Shown here piece by piece: positions 9,020 to 19,157 of a DNA stretch of 64,000 bases; the stretch's first letter is position 1; the number at the start of each line of letters is the position of its first letter. Both the position numbers and the translations under genes were made by a program. The stretch comes from Cognatundibacterium squillarum (GTDB lineage Bacteria > Pseudomonadota > Gammaproteobacteria > Burkholderiales > Burkholderiaceae_D): NCBI RefSeq assembly GCF_014652435.1, contig NZ_BMYU01000001.1, positions 310,001 to 374,000 of the forward strand, read 5' to 3'. The notes beneath the pieces are model-generated. The model was not told the origin of the DNA and did no database searches. It saw only the letters and a list, made by a program, of their open reading frames with translations.

Positions 9020-10261
9020 TCAGACTTTTCCGAATATCAACGTACCGTTAGTACCGCCGAAACCAAAAGAGTTTTTCATTGCATAATCAATTTTCATCTC
9101 ACGTGCAACATTCGGAACATAGTCCAGATCGCACTCAGGATCAGGAGTGTGCAGATTAATGGTTGGCGGTGCAATCTGATGATGCACAGCCAGTACTGTG
9201 AACACAGATTCCAGTCCACCTGCACCACCGAGCAAGTGACCAGTCATCGACTTCGTCGAACTGATCGCCAGCTTTGCTGCATGATCACCAAACGCTGCTT
9301 TAATCGCTTCCGTTTCGTTTTTATCACCCAGCGGAGTGGAAGTACCATGTGCATTCAGGTACTGAATATCTGAAGCGCTCAGACCTGCATCCTTCAATGC
9401 ATTGACCATACTGCGGCGAGGTCCATCCATACTTGGTGAAGTGATATGGTACGCATCACCGCTCATACCAAATCCCAGCACTTCCGCATAAATTTTGGCA
9501 CCACGTGCTTTTGCGTGCTCATATTCTTCCAGCACCATCACACCTGCACCCTCACCCAGAACAAATCCATCCCGGTCTTTATCCCACGGACGGGATGCTG
9601 TTGCAGGATCATCATTGCGTGAAGATAATGCACGCGCTGCGGCGAAACCACCAACACCCAGTGGTGAAATGGTCGATTCAGCACCGCCCGCCACAACGAC
9701 ATCCGCATCACCATATTCAATCATACGTGCAGCAGAACCAATGCAGTGCAAACCTGTTGTACATGCTGTCACCAGCGACAGGTTTGGCCCCTTGAGACCG
9801 TATCTGATCGACAAATGCCCGGAAATCATATTGATGATCGAAGCAGGCACGAAGAAAGGGCTGATGCGGCGCGGGCCGCGTTCAGTCAGCACTTCTTTTG
9901 TCTCTTCAATCATCGGCAAGCCCCCGATACCGGACCCTACGATGACGCCGATACGATCGGCATTTTCTTCGGTGACAACCAGACCTGAATCCTGAAACGC
10001 CTGCACGCCCGCTGCGATACCAAAATGAATAAAGGTATCCATCGAACGTGCTTCTTTCGCAGGAATGTACTCTTCAACGTTGAAGCCCTTCACCTCTCCG
10101 GCAAAATGCGTGGAAAATGGTGTGGCATCAAATTTAGTGATCGTAGCGATACCGGACTGACCCGCTTTAGCGGCATCCCATGCACTGGCAATCGAGTTAC
10201 CAATCGGGGAAATACAACCCAGGCCGGTGACGACAACACGACGTTTATGCGTACGACTCAA
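9020..10261 (-). CDS. fabF: Beta-ketoacyl-ACP synthase II
   Basis: Elongating condensing enzyme of type II fatty-acid synthesis, joining malonyl-ACP to acyl-ACP. The 413-aa length is standard. The thiolase fold carries the nucleophile C167 in VTACTTGLH and the two catalytic histidines in [11 protein letters not shown] and [13 protein letters not shown], plus the C-terminal [12 protein letters not shown] loop. Cys-His-His and its position directly after acpP identify FabF rather than FabB. It is the last gene of the plsX-to-fabF block. Confidence 0.97.
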   Translation of the reverse strand: MSRTHKRRVVVTGLGCISPIGNSIASAWDAAKAGQSGIATITKFDATPFSTHFAGEVKGFNVEEYIPAKEARSMDTFIHFGIAAGVQAFQDSGLVVTEENADRIGVIVGSGIGGLPMIEETKEVLTERGPRRISPFFVPASIINMISGHLSIRYGLKGPNLSLVTACTTGLHCIGSAARMIEYGDADVVVAGGAESTISPLGVGGFAAARALSSRNDDPATASRPWDKDRDGFVLGEGAGVMVLEEYEHAKARGAKIYAEVLGFGMSGDAYHITSPSMDGPRRSMVNALKDAGLSASDIQYLNAHGTSTPLGDKNETEAIKAAFGDHAAKLAISSTKSMTGHLLGGAGGLESVFTVLAVHHQIAPPTINLHTPDPECDLDYVPNVAREMKIDYAMKNSFGFGGTNGTLIFGKV

Positions 10262-10293
10262 GCGCTTCTCCTGAATGTTGATAATCGTGCTGA

Positions 10294-10533
10294 TTACGCG
10301 CCAACGTGTTTTGTTGCGTAGTCGATAGCTTGTTGCACGGTAGTGATTTTTTCAGCTTCTTCGTCAGGAATTTCCATTTCGAATTCGTCTTCCAGCGCCA
10401 TTACCAGTTCAACTGTGTCCAGAGAGTCTGCACCCAGATCGTCAACGAAAGAGGATTCAGTTTTGATGTCAGCTTCTGCGACGCCCAGTTGTTCTGCGAC
10501 GATTTTCTTAACGCGTTGTTCGATATCGGACAT
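10294..10533 (-). CDS. acpP: Acyl carrier protein of fatty-acid synthesis
   Basis: A 79-aa acidic carrier protein that shuttles acyl chains on a 4'-phosphopantetheine arm. The start at 10533 ([10 protein letters not shown]) is preceded by TGGAGA; the longer frame to 10557 has no support. The modification site is S37 in [15 protein letters not shown]. It lies between fabG and fabF. This housekeeping ACP differs from the dedicated carrier in the cluster at 52.6-52.9 kb, whose motif is LDSIAA. Confidence 0.98.
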   Translation of the reverse strand: MSDIEQRVKKIVAEQLGVAEADIKTESSFVDDLGADSLDTVELVMALEDEFEMEIPDEEAEKITTVQQAIDYATKHVGA

Positions 10534-10679
10534 GTGTATCTCCAGTGAAAAAATCAAAAATAAGGGGCCTGTTTAAGGTGCGCGCATTTTATCAGGTTTA
10601 TACGCCAAAAAAGCAAGTCCCGGGTTAATTAGCGACATTTGCCGTTATTTTCGGCAAAATCACCACTAAAATCCATCTA

Positions 10680-11429
10680 TTAAGCCAGATACATACCGCC
10701 GTTTACATGCAGTGTCGTACCTGTAATATAACCAGCGTCACGCGAAGCCAGGAAAACCGTTGCAGCAGCAACATCTTCCGGACGACCAAGCTTCGCCATC
10801 GGAATTTGCGACAGGATCGCGGCCTTCTGATCATCCGTCAGCGCCTGCGTCATATCAGTATCGATAAAACCCGGCGCAATACAATTTACGGTGATATTAC
10901 GGCTGCCGATTTCACGCGCAAGCGCGCGACTCATACCAGCAACGCCCGCTTTTGCAGCTGCGTAGTTCATTTGCCCCGGGTTGCCGGAAGAACCAACCAC
11001 AGAAGTGATATTAATAATGCGGCCATGTTTGGCTTTCATCATTCCGCGCAGCACAGCACGCGACAATCGCGCAACAGCTGATAGATTTGTGGAAATAACG
11101 TTATCCCACTCTTCTTCTTTCATACGCATTGCCAGCTGATCCTGTGTGATCCCCGCATTATTGACGAGTACTGACAATGCGCCATATTCCTTCTGAATTT
11201 CATCGACCAGCGAGGATGTGCGCTCTATATCGTTGACATTGAACACAACGCCCTTACCATTCACACCAGCTTCAGCAAAATATGCTGTGATCGCTGCTGC
11301 ACCAGCCTCTGAGGTTGCTGTTCCTACGACTTTCGCACCAGACTTTGCCAGCGCAAGCGCAATCGCTTTACCAATACCGCGTGATGCACCGGTAACCAGT
11401 GCTACTTCATTATCCAAAGTCATGTTCAT
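10680..11429 (-). CDS. fabG: 3-oxoacyl-ACP reductase
   Basis: NADPH-dependent ketoreductase of fatty-acid synthesis, a classical short-chain dehydrogenase of 249 aa. It shows the cofactor motif TGASRGIGKAIA, the NNAG motif (LVNNAGITQDQL), the catalytic Ser in INITSVVGSSGNPG and YxxxK in MNYAAAKAG. The ATG at 11429 overlaps the fabD stop as ATGA, supporting translational coupling; another ATG two codons on (MTLDNE) is possible. acpP follows after a 146-bp gap. Confidence 0.97.
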   Translation of the reverse strand: MNMTLDNEVALVTGASRGIGKAIALALAKSGAKVVGTATSEAGAAAITAYFAEAGVNGKGVVFNVNDIERTSSLVDEIQKEYGALSVLVNNAGITQDQLAMRMKEEEWDNVISTNLSAVARLSRAVLRGMMKAKHGRIINITSVVGSSGNPGQMNYAAAKAGVAGMSRALAREIGSRNITVNCIAPGFIDTDMTQALTDDQKAAILSQIPMAKLGRPEDVAAATVFLASRDAGYITGTTLHVNGGMYLA

Positions 11430-12358
11430 TTCAGTGTTTCCAGTACTTTTTCAAGGGTTGCCTGATCATAAATCGCATCACCGATCAAATCAGCGTGAAT
11501 ACGCTTAGTCAGACCCGCAAGTACTTTACCGGGACCGCATTCGATAATATGCGTGATACCGCTCTGCCGCATAGACTGCACACTTTCAACCCAGCGAACA
11601 GGACTTGCAGCCTGACGAACCAGCGCATCTTTAATGGACTGAGGGTCTGTCACGATTGCTACGTCCACATTGTTGATAACAGGTATAGACGGCGCGGAAA
11701 AACTTACATCCGCAAGATATTCGCGCAAACGATCCGAGGCAGGCTTCAGTAAAGACGAATGAAATGGCGCAGAAACCGGTAGAGGAAGCGCGCGTTTTGC
11801 GCCCTTTGCTTTCGCAATTTCGCAAGCCCGCTCAACGGCGGCTTTTGTGCCGGCGATGACTACCTGTGCAGGCGCATTAAAATTGACAGCCTCAACAACC
11901 TCTCCCTGAGAAGCTTCCTGGCATGCTGCACGCACATCATCGTCTGACAATCCGAGAATAGCAGCCATACCACCCTGCCCTACCGGGACAGCTTCCTGCA
12001 TAACTTTTGCGCGAAAACGCACCAGCGGAACAGCATCCTTAAATGCGATAACACCTGCAGCAACGAGTGCGGAATACTCACCCAGACTATGTCCGGCTAC
12101 CAATCGCGGTAATTTACCGCTAGCTGCAATCCATGCACGATAAGCCGCCACTGCGGCGGTCAGCATAACCGGTTGCGTATTGGTTGTGAGATCCAGTTCT
12201 TCTTTCGGACCTTCAGCGATCAGTTTTGCGAGATCCATCCCAATTGCTTCAGAAGCCTCTGCAACGGTCTGCGCCACAACGGGATTTTCACCAAATCCGT
12301 TCAGCATTCCAATCGCCTGCGACCCCTGTCCGGGAAAGACGAATGCAAATTGCGTCAT
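11426..12358 (-). CDS. fabD: Malonyl-CoA:ACP transacylase
   Basis: Transfers malonyl groups from CoA to ACP. The 310-aa protein starts MTQFAFVFPGQGSQ, the family hallmark, and has nucleophile S91 in AGHSLGEYSALVA. The catalytic His is in SAPFHSSLLKP, and the carboxylate-binding Arg is in VRFRAKVMQEAVP. It lies between fabH and fabG with a 4-bp overlap into fabG. Confidence 0.97.
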   Translation of the reverse strand: MTQFAFVFPGQGSQAIGMLNGFGENPVVAQTVAEASEAIGMDLAKLIAEGPKEELDLTTNTQPVMLTAAVAAYRAWIAASGKLPRLVAGHSLGEYSALVAAGVIAFKDAVPLVRFRAKVMQEAVPVGQGGMAAILGLSDDDVRAACQEASQGEVVEAVNFNAPAQVVIAGTKAAVERACEIAKAKGAKRALPLPVSAPFHSSLLKPASDRLREYLADVSFSAPSIPVINNVDVAIVTDPQSIKDALVRQAASPVRWVESVQSMRQSGITHIIECGPGKVLAGLTKRIHADLIGDAIYDQATLEKVLETLK

Positions 12359-12388
12359 AGTAATTTTCTTCCTCGTGTAAAAATATCG

Positions 12389-13375
12389 TCAGATCTGAAC
12401 GATCGCGGCACCCCAGGTAAATCCGCCTCCCACACCTTCCAGCAGTACTTTGTGTCCTGACTGAATTCGTCCATCACGCACAGCAAGATCAAGTGCTAAC
12501 GGAATAGAAGCGGCAGATGTATTGCCATGCTGGTCGACAGTTACGATCAGCTTCTCCAGAGGGAGCTGCATTTTCTTCGCTGTACCGTGCATGATGCGGA
12601 TGTTAGCCTGATGCGGAACAAGCCAGTCGATATCGGCAGCTTTCAAGCCAGACATTTCAAGCACTTCGTTCGCAACTTTATCAAGTGCAGTAACAGCGAG
12701 CTTAAATACGGCCTGACCATCCATATGCAGATAAGCACTGCCATCGACAACACCCTGACCGACCCGTCCTGGGACACATAAAATATCGGTGTAATTGCCA
12801 TCAGCGTGCAATTTGGTTGCCAGCACACCCGGCGTTTCCGAGCGCGACAATACAACCGCGCCGGCACCATCACCAAACAGAACGCACGTTGTGCGGTCTT
12901 CAAAATTGAGGATACGGGAAAAAACTTCAGCACCGATAATCAGCGCATTTTTATGCGCACCGGTTTTGATCAGGCTGTCAGCCAGCGTCAGTGCATAAAC
13001 AAAGCCTGTGCATACCGCCTGCACATCCATTGCTGCCGCACCGTTCTGTATACCCAGCTTTCGCTGAACAACACATGCAGTTGAAGGGAATCCGCCGATA
13101 AAATCCGGCGTCGATGTCGCCAGAATAATCAGATCAATGTCGCTTGACTGCATTTTTGCAGCCTCGAGCGCGTTCTGTGCGGCGATCACAGCCATATCAC
13201 TGGCCAGCGCACCCTTCTCTGCATAATGCCGTGCTTCGATGCCGCTGCGGCTGACTATCCAGTCATGTGAAGTTTCAATTCCCTTTGCAGCGAGCTCTTC
13301 GGCGAGCTCGTGATTTGTCACCCTGCGGGGCGGCAAATAGCTTCCCGTTCCAACAATTTTGCTGAAAAATGTCAT
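12389..13375 (-). CDS. fabH: Beta-ketoacyl-ACP synthase III
   Basis: Initiates fatty-acid synthesis by condensing acetyl-CoA with malonyl-ACP. The 328-aa enzyme has nucleophile C122 ([13 protein letters not shown]), the catalytic His in VPHQANIRI and Asn in [10 protein letters not shown], the Cys-His-Asn triad of KAS III. Its start overlaps the plsX stop by 4 bp (ATGA). fabD follows after 30 bp. Confidence 0.97.
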   Translation of the reverse strand: MTFFSKIVGTGSYLPPRRVTNHELAEELAAKGIETSHDWIVSRSGIEARHYAEKGALASDMAVIAAQNALEAAKMQSSDIDLIILATSTPDFIGGFPSTACVVQRKLGIQNGAAAMDVQAVCTGFVYALTLADSLIKTGAHKNALIIGAEVFSRILNFEDRTTCVLFGDGAGAVVLSRSETPGVLATKLHADGNYTDILCVPGRVGQGVVDGSAYLHMDGQAVFKLAVTALDKVANEVLEMSGLKAADIDWLVPHQANIRIMHGTAKKMQLPLEKLIVTVDQHGNTSAASIPLALDLAVRDGRIQSGHKVLLEGVGGGFTWGAAIVQI

Positions 13376-14448
13376 GCGGTCTTTTGGTTAAGTGGTTCTT
13401 GATCTGCAGGCAAAGGCTGATCCTGCGCAGGCATCAGTTTTGCCATCGAACTCGAAATCCGGCTCAGCACGTCATTTTTTGCCGCATCAAACGCACGCTG
13501 AATCGCCCATTCGTAACTGTATTTATCAGCACTGCCATGGCTTTTAAAGACCAGGCCACGCAATCCAAGCAGACTGCCGCCGTTATAATTAGATGGGTTC
13601 ATCGTACGGGAAATGGACTTCAGTGCACCACGGGCAATCACAGCACCGAGCATATTCAGAATACTGCTCTTAAATGAACTGGTCAGCGTGGTTTTCACAA
13701 ATCTGCCTAAACCTTCAACAGCCTTCAGTGTGACATTTCCGACAAAGCCGTCGCAGACAACAATGTCTGTCGTGCCTTTGAAAATGTCATTACCTTCAAC
13801 ATTGCCGTAGAAATTCAGCAATCCGCGTTCATGGTCAGCACGCAGTAACAACGCTGTCTTCTTAACAACATCATTGCCTTTGATATCTTCTTCACCAACG
13901 TTGAGCAAGCCAACGCTCGGACGCTCCTTGCCTTCCAGAGCGGATACCAGTGCGGAACCCATAATCGCAAACTGATGCAAATGTTGCGGTTCGCAATCGA
14001 CGTTTGCGCCGAGATCGAGCATATAAGTCGGACGGTTAGTCTGATTCGGCAGCATACTGCAAATCGCCGGACGGTCTACGCCTTGCATCGTCTTTAAGAC
14101 GTATCGCGAAACTGCCATCAGTGCTCCGGTGTTGCCGGCTGACACACATGCATGCGCCAGACCATCTTTCACCTGAGTAACCGCCACACGCATTGATGAA
14201 TCTTTTTTGCGACGTAATGCCACTTCCACCGGATCATCCATCGCCACCACTTCGGAGGCATGAACGATTTTCAGACGCGGATGTTGCTGTGCATTCAGCT
14301 TTTTCAGCTCCATCTGAATATCCGATTCCAGTCCAACCAGCAGGAATTCGACGTCAGGCTCACGGTTTGCAAAAGCGACTGCTGCTGCAACTGTTACCGC
14401 TGGCCCATGGTCTCCCCCCATGCAGTCAATGGAAATTTTTATTGTCAT
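13372..14448 (-). CDS. plsX: Phosphate acyltransferase PlsX
   Basis: Converts acyl-ACP to acyl-phosphate for PlsY in phospholipid synthesis. The 358-aa protein begins [16 protein letters not shown], and [18 protein letters not shown] and [12 protein letters not shown] match the family. The longer C-terminal tail (after residue 335, rich in P, Q and D) is variable in the family. It heads the fab block after a 240-bp gap that probably holds the main promoter; no operator was identified there. The first gene of that block on the other side of the gap is rpmF. Confidence 0.97.
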   Translation of the reverse strand: MTIKISIDCMGGDHGPAVTVAAAVAFANREPDVEFLLVGLESDIQMELKKLNAQQHPRLKIVHASEVVAMDDPVEVALRRKKDSSMRVAVTQVKDGLAHACVSAGNTGALMAVSRYVLKTMQGVDRPAICSMLPNQTNRPTYMLDLGANVDCEPQHLHQFAIMGSALVSALEGKERPSVGLLNVGEEDIKGNDVVKKTALLLRADHERGLLNFYGNVEGNDIFKGTTDIVVCDGFVGNVTLKAVEGLGRFVKTTLTSSFKSSILNMLGAVIARGALKSISRTMNPSNYNGGSLLGLRGLVFKSHGSADKYSYEWAIQRAFDAAKNDVLSRISSSMAKLMPAQDQPLPADQEPLNQKTA

Positions 14449-14629
14449 GTAGTGTTACAGAACTTCAATGCGAAACAGCTAGTGTATCAAATTAGAGGAC
14501 TATTTCAGTTATTTTGATTACCTCAAAGATAACAAAAACATAGTTTTTTTCAAAAACCGCCCGCCCTGATGCACCAAACTGGGTTAAAAAATGCGAATCC
14601 ATCCCCGAATTCGCGCCATAAAAACCAAA

Positions 14630-14672
14630 TAAAAAAGCGGCGTCAAGTGCGAGACTTGAACCGCCGCTTTTT
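14630..14672 (-). terminator. Intrinsic terminator after rpmF
   Basis: A long hairpin with outer arms AAAAAAGCGGCG and CGCCGCTTTTT and a second inner stem TCAAGT/ACTTGA ends in T runs on both strands. It lies just after the rpmF stop, so rpmF/yceD and plsX/fab appear to be separate units. Confidence 0.88.
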
Positions 14673-14688
14673 CAGATCCAAAAATCAA

Positions 14689-14871
14689 TTATTCGTCGTT
14701 TTTGGTTTTCAATACTTTACGACCACGGTAGAAGCCGTTAGGGCTGATGTGGTGACGCAGGTGAGTTTCACCGGTTGTTGGTTCGATTGCCAACTGTGGT
14801 GCAGTCAGAAAATCGTGAGAACGGTGCATACCACGTTTGGATGGGGATTTTTTATTTTGCTGAACTGCCAT
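14689..14871 (-). CDS. rpmF: 50S ribosomal protein L32
   Basis: A 60-aa basic protein ([20 protein letters not shown] at the N-terminus, ending in KVLKTKNDE), the normal L32 length and sequence. It lacks the zinc-binding cysteines, so it is the Zn-independent form. The start at 14871 was chosen over an upstream in-frame ATG at 14961 because residues before MAVQQ do not belong to L32. yceD lies upstream, the conserved yceD-rpmF-plsX order. Confidence 0.98.
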   Translation of the reverse strand: MAVQQNKKSPSKRGMHRSHDFLTAPQLAIEPTTGETHLRHHISPNGFYRGRKVLKTKNDE

Positions 14872-14996
14872 GATAACTCCTAATACTTCAAAAAAGGTTT
14901 CTAAAAATTTACACACCTGGTTGAAGAGCAGACACGTCGCCAACCAAGAATACTTAAACAATACTTCAACCTAAGTGCTTTTTCAGAATAATGCCA

Positions 14997-15521
14997 CTAG
15001 GTACGCCCATTCCAGTTTTTCAATACAGCAAACGGCGATTCTTTTTTGCTGCCGTCAGCAGGAGTAGTCTCCGCCTTCGGAACTGAATTACCGGAAGTGT
15101 CCGGGCATACTGCATGTCTGGGCGATTGGGGTATTGCCAGCAACGCTTCATCTTCAATCAGATCCCTGACATTCAATGATTTGCTGCCCACTACAACATC
15201 GACCTCGTCGTCTTCGAGCAATGCTTCAATTTCATCCGCATCCTCTTCAGACTTCGCGAGGACCAATACAGATTCTGAATCTATTTCGTATGCAAACGGT
15301 GTCAGACAACGCTGACACACCAGATTCACTGCACCGCTTACGGTGAGCGTCAGTTCGGGATGTCCGTACTGATTCTGGCCACCTGTCAGCGACCATTCCA
15401 GTACACCCTCAGAATTGGCACAGTCTTCTGACAAACGCAGTAACTCTGCGACTTGCAGACTTCCGCTTGACTGTTCATTGTTACGGCAGAAAGCGAAAGC
15501 ATCAATCACAAAATCTTGCAT
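14997..15521 (-). CDS. yceD: YceD (DUF177) family protein
   Basis: A 174-aa member of the YceD/DUF177 family, which is linked to large-ribosomal-subunit RNA maturation in bacteria and plants. It contains the conserved LVCQRCLTPF motif near the middle, an acidic stretch (EEDADEIEALLEDDEVDVV), the conserved DLIEDEALLAIP segment, and a final HAVCP. It lies upstream of rpmF on the same strand, its standard neighbour. The divergent gene across the gap is maf. Confidence 0.93.
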   Translation of the reverse strand: MQDFVIDAFAFCRNNEQSSGSLQVAELLRLSEDCANSEGVLEWSLTGGQNQYGHPELTLTVSGAVNLVCQRCLTPFAYEIDSESVLVLAKSEEDADEIEALLEDDEVDVVVGSKSLNVRDLIEDEALLAIPQSPRHAVCPDTSGNSVPKAETTPADGSKKESPFAVLKNWNGRT

Positions 15522-15631
15522 AGGATTATTTGAACCCAGAAAACCTGCGATAATAACAGCATTCAGCCTACCTAGTCAAAGGCTTCGCTGACTTTTTTAC
15601 CAGAGCGCGGCAAAGCCCGTATTGTACCAAT

Positions 15632-16273
15632 ATGCTTTCTTCAGATACACCTTTTTCTTCTTCTGCCAGACTGATTCTGGCCTCCGGATCGGTTTACCGG
15701 CAAGAATTATTGCAGCGATTGCAAATTCCTTTTTCTTGCGTCAGCCCGAATATCGACGAAACACCGCTACCCGGAGAATTACCTCAGGAAACCGCCCTGC
15801 GTCTCGCACAGCAAAAAGCACAGCATGTCGCTCGTCAGCACGCGGGAAGCATTGTGATTGGCTCGGATCAGGTGGCAGCGCTGGATCAATTGCAGATCGG
15901 CAAGCCGGGAAATCATCAGCGCGCGCTGGAACAACTAATGCTGATGCGCGGACGCGAAGTGATTTTCCACACGGCGTTGTGCGTTACCGACAGCAGGGAG
16001 CACGCTGAGCACCCGGTGCAACTGGTGAATGTGCAAACACGCGTCACAATGCGCAACTTACCGGAACATGAACTGGACGCCTATTTACGCATAGAACAAC
16101 CTTACGATTGCGCAGGATCAGCAAAAAATGAAGGCCTCGGTATCGCGCTGCTGGAATCAGTTGTCAGTGACGACCCCACGGCACTGACTGGCCTGCCGAT
16201 GATTGCACTGACAGGCATGCTGCGCCGCTGCGGCGTGCCTTTCTTTTCCACAGCACAACCCCTCTCCCGATAA
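15632..16273 (+). CDS. maf: Maf-like nucleotide pyrophosphatase (YceF type)
   Basis: A Maf/HAM1-fold house-cleaning pyrophosphatase of 213 aa that hydrolyses modified nucleoside triphosphates; YceF-type members favour 7-methyl-GTP. The N-terminus LILASGSVYRQELLQRL carries the substrate-binding signature. DETPLPGE, VIGSDQVA, and the segment YDCAGSAKNEGLG followed by GLP are conserved family blocks. It is divergent from yceD, as expected of the yceF-yceD neighbourhood. The exact substrate cannot be confirmed from sequence. Confidence 0.92.
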   Translation: MLSSDTPFSSSARLILASGSVYRQELLQRLQIPFSCVSPNIDETPLPGELPQETALRLAQQKAQHVARQHAGSIVIGSDQVAALDQLQIGKPGNHQRALEQLMLMRGREVIFHTALCVTDSREHAEHPVQLVNVQTRVTMRNLPEHELDAYLRIEQPYDCAGSAKNEGLGIALLESVVSDDPTALTGLPMIALTGMLRRCGVPFFSTAQPLSR

Positions 16274-16286
16274 AAACATCCCGGTT

Positions 16287-17042
16287 ATGAAGCAAACAGG
16301 AACACTTTTTTTACTCCCGAACACGCTGGGAAACAACAACGACACTGCAGATATTCTGCAACACATTATTCCTGATGCGGTACAGCACCGCACCACTGGT
16401 CTGCGCTATCTCATCGCTGAAAATGCAAAAACTGCACGCGCACATCTGAAGCTGGTTGCCAACCGTCATCCGCTGCAAACCACACTGCAGGAAATCCGGA
16501 TCAGCGAGCTGAATATCAATACACCGGCAAATGCGCTGGATGCCTTACTGGAACCATTGCTGAATGGCGAAGATGCAGGCCTGATATCCGAAGCAGGTGT
16601 TCCTGCAGTGGCTGATCCGGGTGCTGCGCTGGTTCGGCTTGCACATCAGCGCGGCATCAAGGTGCGTCCGCTGGTCGGGCCGTCCTCGCTACTGCTGGCA
16701 GTAATGGGGAGCGGTCTGAACGGACAAAGCTTTGCTTTTCACGGTTATTTGCCAACGGATGCGGCGCAGCGGGCAAAACGCATCAAAGAACTTGAGGAGC
16801 GCTCCCGCAAGGAGAAACAAACGCAGCTGTTTATCGAAACACCTTATCGTAATGCTGCTTTTCTGGAGGCCTTGTTGCAGCATTGCCACCCGTCTACCTC
16901 GGCCTGTATTGCTACTGATCTGACACTCGATAGCGAAAGCCTGCAGACGCGCACCGTCGCAGAATGGAAAAAGCACATCAGCCAGTGCGGTCAGCCTGAT
17001 TTCCATAAGAAACCGACTGTTTTTCTGTTTCTTGCAGTGTAA
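16287..17042 (+). CDS. SAM-dependent tetrapyrrole-methylase-family protein (RsmI-like)
   Basis: A 251-aa methyltransferase of the corrin/porphyrin methylase superfamily, near RsmI, which 2'-O-methylates C1402 of 16S rRNA. Visible motifs are LFLLPNTLGN at the N-terminus, LISEAGVPAVADPGAALV (the nucleotide-binding turn) and LVGPSSLLLAVMGSGLNGQSFAFHGYLP. The first motif differs from the P-x-P-I-G-N of RsmI, and this looks like the shorter paralogue common in Burkholderiales, so the rRNA target is not assured. It follows maf by 13 bp, likely one operon, and is closed by a strong terminator. Confidence 0.8.
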   Translation: MKQTGTLFLLPNTLGNNNDTADILQHIIPDAVQHRTTGLRYLIAENAKTARAHLKLVANRHPLQTTLQEIRISELNINTPANALDALLEPLLNGEDAGLISEAGVPAVADPGAALVRLAHQRGIKVRPLVGPSSLLLAVMGSGLNGQSFAFHGYLPTDAAQRAKRIKELEERSRKEKQTQLFIETPYRNAAFLEALLQHCHPSTSACIATDLTLDSESLQTRTVAEWKKHISQCGQPDFHKKPTVFLFLAV

Positions 17043-17062
17043 AAATCCTGAGCAACCCCGCC

Positions 17063-17096
17063 AGAAAAGCCGGTCACCGACCGGCTTTTCTTTTTT
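17063..17096 (+). terminator. Intrinsic terminator after the RsmI-like gene
   Basis: A perfect 13-bp stem (AGAAAAGCCGGTC / GACCGGCTTTTCT) with a 3-nt loop and a T run, 20 bp after the stop codon. Confidence 0.92.
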
Positions 17097-17135
17097 CCGC
17101 TACCATTAGCAGCTTTCTTGCACAGCGGAGTCATT

Positions 17136-18296
17136 ATGCTGAATTTCGATTTCTACAATCCAACCCACATCGCTTTCGGCGAAGGCAAAATTGCTGATCT
17201 GAATACTTTGGTACCGGAAAAAGCACGGGTTCTGATGCTGTACGGCGGCGGCAGTATTCACAAAAACGGTGTTTACGATGAAGTCAAACACGCACTGGGA
17301 AGCCGCTTAATTGCCGAGTTTTCCGGCATCGAGCCAAACCCGACCTATGAAACCCTGATGAAGGCGGTTGCCGACGTTAAGACACATCAGATTGATTTTC
17401 TGCTCGCTGTTGGCGGTGGCTCTGTCATCGATGGAACGAAATTCGTCGCAGCTGCCGCTGTCTTTGAGGGCGAAGATCCGTGGGAAATTCTGGAAAAACG
17501 CGGCAATAACGTCAGCAGCGCCCTGCCATTCGGCAGCGTGCTGACACTGCCTGCCACCGGCTCAGAAATGAATTCCGGCGCTGTGATTACACGCACTTCC
17601 ATTCACGCCAAACTCGCTTTCGGCAGCCGCCACTGCTTCCCGCAATTCTCGGTGCTTGATCCGGTAAAAACCTACACGCTGCCAGTTCGCCAGGTCGGCA
17701 ACGGCGTTGTGGATGCTTTCGTGCATGTGATGGAACAGTATCTGACCTACCCCGTGAATTCCCCGGTGCAGGATCGCTTTGCCGAAGGTTTGCTGCTGAC
17801 GCTGATCGAAGAAGGCCCGAAAGCCCTGGAAACGCCTGAGAACTACGAAGTACGCGCCAATCTGATGTGGGCTGCAACGATGGCGCTGAATGGCGTTATT
17901 TCTACCGGTGTGCCGCAAGACTGGGCAACCCATATGATTGGCCACGAACTCACTGCCCTGCACGGACTTGATCACGCGCAGACGCTGGCAATTGTTTTAC
18001 CTGCGATGCTGCGGGTACGCAAAGATGCGAAACGCGAAAAATTACTGCAGTTTGCAGCCCGTGTATGGCAAATTCAGGAAGGTGATGAAGATGCCCGCAT
18101 CGAAGCCGCGATCAGTCGTATGCAGGCATTCTTTGAACAAATGGGTGTCAAAACCCGGCTGCGGGATTATGGCCTGAGCGCAGAGCAAATTCCTGCCATC
18201 ATGACTTCCCTTGAAGCCCACCGCATGACCAAACTCGGTGAACACCGCGATGTCACGCCAGACGTCAGCCGTCAGGTGCTGGAGCTGGCTGTGTAA
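17136..18296 (+). CDS. yqhD: Iron-containing alcohol dehydrogenase (YqhD-type aldehyde reductase)
   Basis: Reduces short-chain and lipid-peroxidation aldehydes with NADPH. The start at 17136 (MLNFDFYNPT) follows an AGCGGAG ribosome-binding site and gives 386 aa, about the length of E. coli YqhD. The N-terminal dinucleotide domain has MLYGGGSIHKNG and AVGGGSVIDGTKF. The metal ligands are in VVDAFVHVMEQYL (Asp and His) and in GHELTALHGLDHAQTL (two His). It is monocistronic, behind a terminator, and converges with the next gene with no gap. A YqhC-type regulator is not nearby. Confidence 0.9.
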   Translation: MLNFDFYNPTHIAFGEGKIADLNTLVPEKARVLMLYGGGSIHKNGVYDEVKHALGSRLIAEFSGIEPNPTYETLMKAVADVKTHQIDFLLAVGGGSVIDGTKFVAAAAVFEGEDPWEILEKRGNNVSSALPFGSVLTLPATGSEMNSGAVITRTSIHAKLAFGSRHCFPQFSVLDPVKTYTLPVRQVGNGVVDAFVHVMEQYLTYPVNSPVQDRFAEGLLLTLIEEGPKALETPENYEVRANLMWAATMALNGVISTGVPQDWATHMIGHELTALHGLDHAQTLAIVLPAMLRVRKDAKREKLLQFAARVWQIQEGDEDARIEAAISRMQAFFEQMGVKTRLRDYGLSAEQIPAIMTSLEAHRMTKLGEHRDVTPDVSRQVLELAV

Positions 18297-19157
18297 TCAA
18301 CGCACTGTGACTTTTGTAACCGGATATGGCCCCATTTTCACCAGGCGGGCAAATTCCGGTTGCAGGTGACGATGCAGGATCTGATCCAGCGTACCATCAT
18401 CTTTGATGGCCTGCAGCGCCTGCCGCAAACGCTCGATATCTTTAGTCGCCATACGCTGGCGCGACAACACCAGCGAGCCGGTAACATCATCCGTCATCGA
18501 CCAGTCTGCTATCTGACCCGGTGACAGGCTTTTGCTGCCGGTGATTATCGGGGCAAGACTAGTTGGCAAACCAAGTATTGCGCTGACCCGTTTCGCCTGA
18601 AAAATCCGAACCAGTGTCGGATAATCGGACGCTTCTACGATACGCCCCTGCTTTCGCAAGGTTTCAACCACTTCATCGTAATATTTTCCGTGGCGGAAGC
18701 TTTTGACGACGCCCAGCATCAGGGTACTGTCCCTTAAGAAGGCTTCCTGCGTTGCGATCAGTGCCGCCACTTCCGGTTGCATCAGTACATAATTGCGGGT
18801 GGTAATGTAAGGCAAAAAGACGGCGAATTTTTCCCGTTCCGGCGTTGCAATACCGGAAACCGTCATATCCAACGTGGCAGCTTCCATACGACTCCAGATT
18901 CTGACCCGGGAATCAACACTGGTTTGTAATTTGCAACCACTACGCTTCACCAGTTCATCAATCAAATCTTTATCGATACCCGCCCCGCCGTTTTCCGCCT
19001 GGTAATACAAGGTACCAAATTCGTAAAACGCAAGCTGGTAGGGACCACAAGCTGCCGCCTGCGTCCCCCATTGCATAACTCCGAAACAAATCGTCAGCTG
19101 AAAAACAACTGATAAGCGTGTTTTGCGCAGCTGCGTCGATACGATATTTTCACCCAT
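18297..19157 (-). CDS. Periplasmic solute-binding protein, family 3 (SBP_bac_3)
   Basis: A 286-aa secreted protein with an N-terminal hydrophobic signal (VFQLTICFGVMQWGTQAAA). It resembles the amino-acid-type family-3 binding proteins: LIDELVKRSGCKL early, then DMTVSGIATPEREKFAVF, which is the hinge region typical of the family, and a C-terminal RLRQALQAIKDDGTLDQILHR. No ABC permease or ATPase is adjacent, so it may be an orphan receptor or serve a distant system. Several such orphans in this group are annotated only as transporter substrate-binding proteins. It converges with yqhD. Confidence 0.8.
   Translation of the reverse strand: MGENIVSTQLRKTRLSVVFQLTICFGVMQWGTQAAACGPYQLAFYEFGTLYYQAENGGAGIDKDLIDELVKRSGCKLQTSVDSRVRIWSRMEAATLDMTVSGIATPEREKFAVFLPYITTRNYVLMQPEVAALIATQEAFLRDSTLMLGVVKSFRHGKYYDEVVETLRKQGRIVEASDYPTLVRIFQAKRVSAILGLPTSLAPIITGSKSLSPGQIADWSMTDDVTGSLVLSRQRMATKDIERLRQALQAIKDDGTLDQILHRHLQPEFARLVKMGPYPVTKVTVR

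Noticed and set aside
10636-10660. Small hairpin between fabG and acpP (TTTGCCG/CGGCAAA)
   Set aside because: Short stem with no T run on the minus strand, so not called as a terminator or attenuator.
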